64,000 nucleotides of DNA from an uncultured Clostridia bacterium. Its GTDB lineage: Bacteria; Bacillota; Clostridia; Lachnospirales; Lachnospiraceae. The DNA is taken from NCBI GenBank assembly GCA_948467395.1, contig CAOKDX010000002.1:186001-250000 (forward strand), read 5' to 3'. Below the pieces are notes generated by a model, which made no database searches, had not been told where the DNA came from, and was given only the letters and a program-made list of their open reading frames with translations. This document shows, one piece after another, positions 61,415 through 64,000 of the stretch; positions within the stretch are counted from its first letter, which is position 1; the number at the start of each line of letters is the position of its first letter. The translations under genes and the position numbers were made by a program.

Positions 61415-64000
61415 TCAGATCCATGTCGCCAGAACCCGGTTTATGACTTCCGGTTCGAGAGGCTTAGCCATATGTTCATTCATTCCCGCATCCATGGCAT
61501 CCTTTACATCTTCAGCAAAAGCATTTGCCGTCATGGCAATAACAGGAACACTGGCAGCGTCGGGCCTGTCAAGGGCCCGAATGGCTTTTGTCGCCTCATA
61601 GCCGTTCATGACTGGCATCATCACATCCATAAAGATTATGGAAAAGGTATGGGGCGGAGCTTTGTCAAACAGCTCCACCGCCTCTTTTCCATTGGCAGCA
61701 ATCGTAATCTGAAGCCCTCTCTCTGCCAGCATATAACTGGCAATCTCCTGATTCAGTTCGTTGTCCTCCACCAGCAGAACCTGTTTTCCAGTGAAATCTG
61801 TTTCATCCTCCCGCTGTTCCCCACCCGGGGTCTCTGGCGGCACCGCCAGCTCCAGGGGCAGCACAACCGTAAATCTGCTTCCCTGGTTCAACTCACTCTC
61901 AATCTGTATCGTTCCGCCCATCTTATCCACCAGTCTTTTTGTTATGGTCATGCCAAGACCAGTACCCTGATAATTCGTTCTGGCACCATCCTTTTCCTGA
62001 GTAAAGGGTTCAAAAATATGTTCCAGATAGTCACTGCTCATACCAATCCCGGTATCCGATATCTCAAAACACAACCCGGCGATACCCTCTTTCTCCGAAA
62101 CCTTATGGCACCGGAAGCTCACACTCCCCTCTGATTTATTGTATTTCACTGCATTACCGGCTATATTGATGAGAATCTGTTTGATATGCAGAGGACTTCC
62201 CCGGAAATATGTATGCGGCAGCTGGTCTAATTGTGTAAAATCTGTTGTCAGTCTCACTTTCTGCGCCGATGCCTGCCCTCCAATAATGGCAGCACAGCTT
62301 TCCAGCAGCTCTGTCAGCGAAAATACCTCGCTGGCCAGTTCCACATTTCCATTTTCCAGCTTACTGATATCAAGAACATCATTGATCAGGGACAATAGAT
62401 GTTCTGCCGACGTTCGGATCTTTTCCCTGCAGTCTGACTGTCTGTCCGAATCTTCCGGATTGCTTTCAGCAATATTCAGCATCCCCATTATTCCATTGAT
62501 GGGAGTCCTTATGTCATGGGACATATGGGAAAGAAATTCTGTCTTGGCCTGATTCGCCCTCTCCGCCTCTTCCATGGCTGTCTGCAGCTCCTCATTCTTT
62601 ACTTCCAGAAGATGATACGACCTCTTCCGCATATGGGAGATAGAAAAACCAAATACAAGAAGAAACAAAAGTATAATAGCGGAGCCTGCGATCACATTTC
62701 TGCTCTGATAAATATAATCCTGCAAATCATAACTTTCATAGGGAATATTCATATACTGGTTTATAATGTCTTCGCGCTCTCCCTCCGTAATAAGCTCCAG
62801 TGCCTTATTCATTACTTGAAAGAGAACCGGATCCGATTCCCTGGACGCAGCCAGGGCCGTCCCCGACTGATACCGGAAATTATCCCATTCGATCAGGTTA
62901 GAAAACCTCTCATTTTTGGACAAATAATTGTACTCTACCGTATTGAGCAGCGTAATATCTGCATCACCATTTTCCAGTGCCTTCAGACAATCCTTCGCAC
63001 TGTCCCGGTAGATCACCTTCGTCTTTATCTCCAGGCTGTCAGCCCAGTAAGTACGCCCCTTTGTCAATACCATAGTCACTTCCTGATCGGAAAGAACAAA
63101 ATCATTTCTGGAGACGATCACCGCATTATAGGCCATAAAAGAACTTGTCAAAACAATCTTTTCATCCTGTGCCAGTCGATTATTGTTGGAGCCCGCATAA
63201 AAATCTATTTTTCCCTCCTGAAGAAGCTCCTTCCAATAGACGCTGCGTTCCATGGGAACAAATTCTATCTGAATTCCACTTCTCTCTGCAACCTTCTTTA
63301 TGATCTGAATATATATTCCGTCATATTCCCCCTGTTCATTTATATAAGCCAGAGGTCTTGTATCTCTATAAAATCCAATCTTAACTTTGTTTCCCTGATC
63401 AATATAATTTCTTTCATCCGGCGCAAAATTCTCCCGGCGGTCTCCATAATACCGGGCGATCAATTCCTGCTCCAGCACAGGCTGTACCATCTTCAATTCC
63501 TGTATTCCCAGATTTAATTCCTGCAGCAGGGCCTGGTTTCCTTTCCATGTAATATAAAAACAGGGGGCATAGGCAAACTTACCCACCAGACACTGTCCTC
63601 TGCCCACCTCTGTCAGCGTATGGACCGCCACATCAATCTGCCCTGACCGCAGGGCCTCCTGCAGTTCCTGTGTTGTATCATATTCCTGCAGCTCTGGATT
63701 CCGGATACCGTTCTGTCCCAGATAGTCCAGAAAATCCTTTTTCCGGATATAGCTTTCCACAACACCAAATGTCATGTCCTTCATCCGCCCAAAATCTTCA
63801 AAGGCAAGATCGCTATCCTCTTGCACAAACAGGCATCCAAAGGTGTAACCACTGGCAAGCGCCGCATAGTCATAGATGCCGGCGCGCTCCTCTGAATACT
63901 GGGCAGACCCGACCAGATCCACTTTCTTTTCTTCCAGCTTCTGGAGAGCATCATCCCAGCTGGAACATTTCACATATTCAATTTTCCATCCCGTAAAATG
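61415..64000 (-). CDS. Hybrid sensor histidine kinase with periplasmic solute-binding domains, partial
   Basis: The frame runs off the window at 64000 and its N-terminus is missing; the residues before the first possible GTG (FTGWKIEY) are already in frame. From N to C: the end of one and a second SBP_bac_3-type domain (second about from [24 protein letters not shown]), a membrane segment ([21 protein letters not shown]), a HisKA domain with [18 protein letters not shown], an HATPase domain ([22 protein letters not shown]), and a C-terminal receiver with [18 protein letters not shown] (phospho-Asp). Such kinases sense amino-acid-like ligands. No partner regulator is visible before the edge. 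Confidence 0.93.
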   Translation of the reverse strand, partial: HFTGWKIEYVKCSSWDDALQKLEEKKVDLVGSAQYSEERAGIYDYAALASGYTFGCLFVQEDSDLAFEDFGRMKDMTFGVVESYIRKKDFLDYLGQNGIRNPELQEYDTTQELQEALRSGQIDVAVHTLTEVGRGQCLVGKFAYAPCFYITWKGNQALLQELNLGIQELKMVQPVLEQELIARYYGDRRENFAPDERNYIDQGNKVKIGFYRDTRPLAYINEQGEYDGIYIQIIKKVAERSGIQIEFVPMERSVYWKELLQEGKIDFYAGSNNNRLAQDEKIVLTSSFMAYNAVIVSRNDFVLSDQEVTMVLTKGRTYWADSLEIKTKVIYRDSAKDCLKALENGDADITLLNTVEYNYLSKNERFSNLIEWDNFRYQSGTALAASRESDPVLFQVMNKALELITEGEREDIINQYMNIPYESYDLQDYIYQSRNVIAGSAIILLFLLVFGFSISHMRKRSYHLLEVKNEELQTAMEEAERANQAKTEFLSHMSHDIRTPINGIMGMLNIAESNPEDSDRQSDCREKIRTSAEHLLSLINDVLDISKLENGNVELASEVFSLTELLESCAAIIGGQASAQKVRLTTDFTQLDQLPHTYFRGSPLHIKQILINIAGNAVKYNKSEGSVSFRCHKVSEKEGIAGLCFEISDTGIGMSSDYLEHIFEPFTQEKDGARTNYQGTGLGMTITKRLVDKMGGTIQIESELNQGSRFTVVLPLELAVPPETPGGEQREDETDFTGKQVLLVEDNELNQEIASYMLAERGLQITIAANGKEAVELFDKAPPHTFSIIFMDVMMPVMNGYEATKAIRALDRPDAASVPVIAMTANAFAEDVKDAMDAGMNEHMAKPLEPEVINRVLATWI

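Noticed and set aside
1..64000. CRISPR array, insertion sequence, prophage or integron
   Set aside because: No spaced direct repeats, transposase, integrase or phage gene were seen on either strand.

Overview
The window looks like a chromosomal segment of a strictly anaerobic, butyrate-forming Firmicute of the Lachnospiraceae (the Roseburia / Eubacterium / Coprococcus type of gut Clostridia). The grounds are the complete acetyl-CoA to butyryl-CoA operon (thl-crt-hbd-bcd-etfB-etfA) next to a butyryl-CoA:acetate CoA-transferase gene, a SpoIIM-like sporulation protein beside a NudF-type Nudix gene, a glmS ribozyme, low-GC Gram-positive promoters and strong AGGAGG ribosome binding sites, and several gene families that are typical of this group (GGGtGRT protein, PFL/UPF0210 with ACT, DUF2207 with LemA). 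This is inference from gene content; no rRNA is present to place the species.

Layout. 0-1.3 kb: start of an outgoing gene and a DAHP synthase. 1.3-12.3 kb: a long minus-strand run polA-coaE-ftsA-like-diguanylate cyclase-metallo-hydrolase-ACT-UPF0210-nudF-spoIIM. 12.4-12.6 kb: tRNA-Leu(CAA) with its own promoter and terminator. 12.6-14.7 kb: an AT-richer patch with a divergent cis-prenyltransferase, a broken MATE-like transporter and a pyroglutamyl-peptidase-like gene. 14.7-20.3 kb: rlmH, mazF, alr, nnr, acpS, a coiled-coil protein and rex. 20.4-29.8 kb: ABC-F ATPase, sodium symporter, hemW, lepA, a secreted Ig-like protein, an iron alcohol dehydrogenase and an AT-rich membrane protein. 29.8-41.1 kb: CapA-like phosphatase, the uncharacterised GGGtGRT/NifU-like pair, a beta-helix acyltransferase-like protein, sbcC, sbcD, DUF2207, lemA and aroB. 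41.1-52.9 kb: chemoreceptor plus sugar-binding lipoprotein, glmS with its ribozyme, a MutS2-like ATPase, a lipoprotein, a GH5 glucanase, a GT2 glycosyltransferase and a coiled-coil protein. 53.0-61.4 kb: the butyrate operon, coaD and the CoA-transferase gene. 61.4-64.0 kb: a hybrid sensor kinase that runs off the window.

How the parts connect. Rex (the NADH/NAD+ sensor) is encoded at 20 kb. A 12-of-14 match to the clostridial Rex operator consensus lies on the -10 box of the CoA-transferase promoter, a second 12-of-14 match lies on the divergent coaD promoter, and a weaker match lies on the rex promoter itself. That suggests, without proving, a redox loop over the last step of butyrate formation and over CoA synthesis.

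The least understood and most attractive items are the NifU-like / GGGtGRT pair behind a promoter that carries a perfect 6-4-6 palindrome, the two-sided Rex-type control region between coaD and the CoA-transferase gene, the chemoreceptor with an orphan sugar-binding lipoprotein, and short palindromic intergenic repeats. I found no CRISPR array, no insertion sequence and no prophage.
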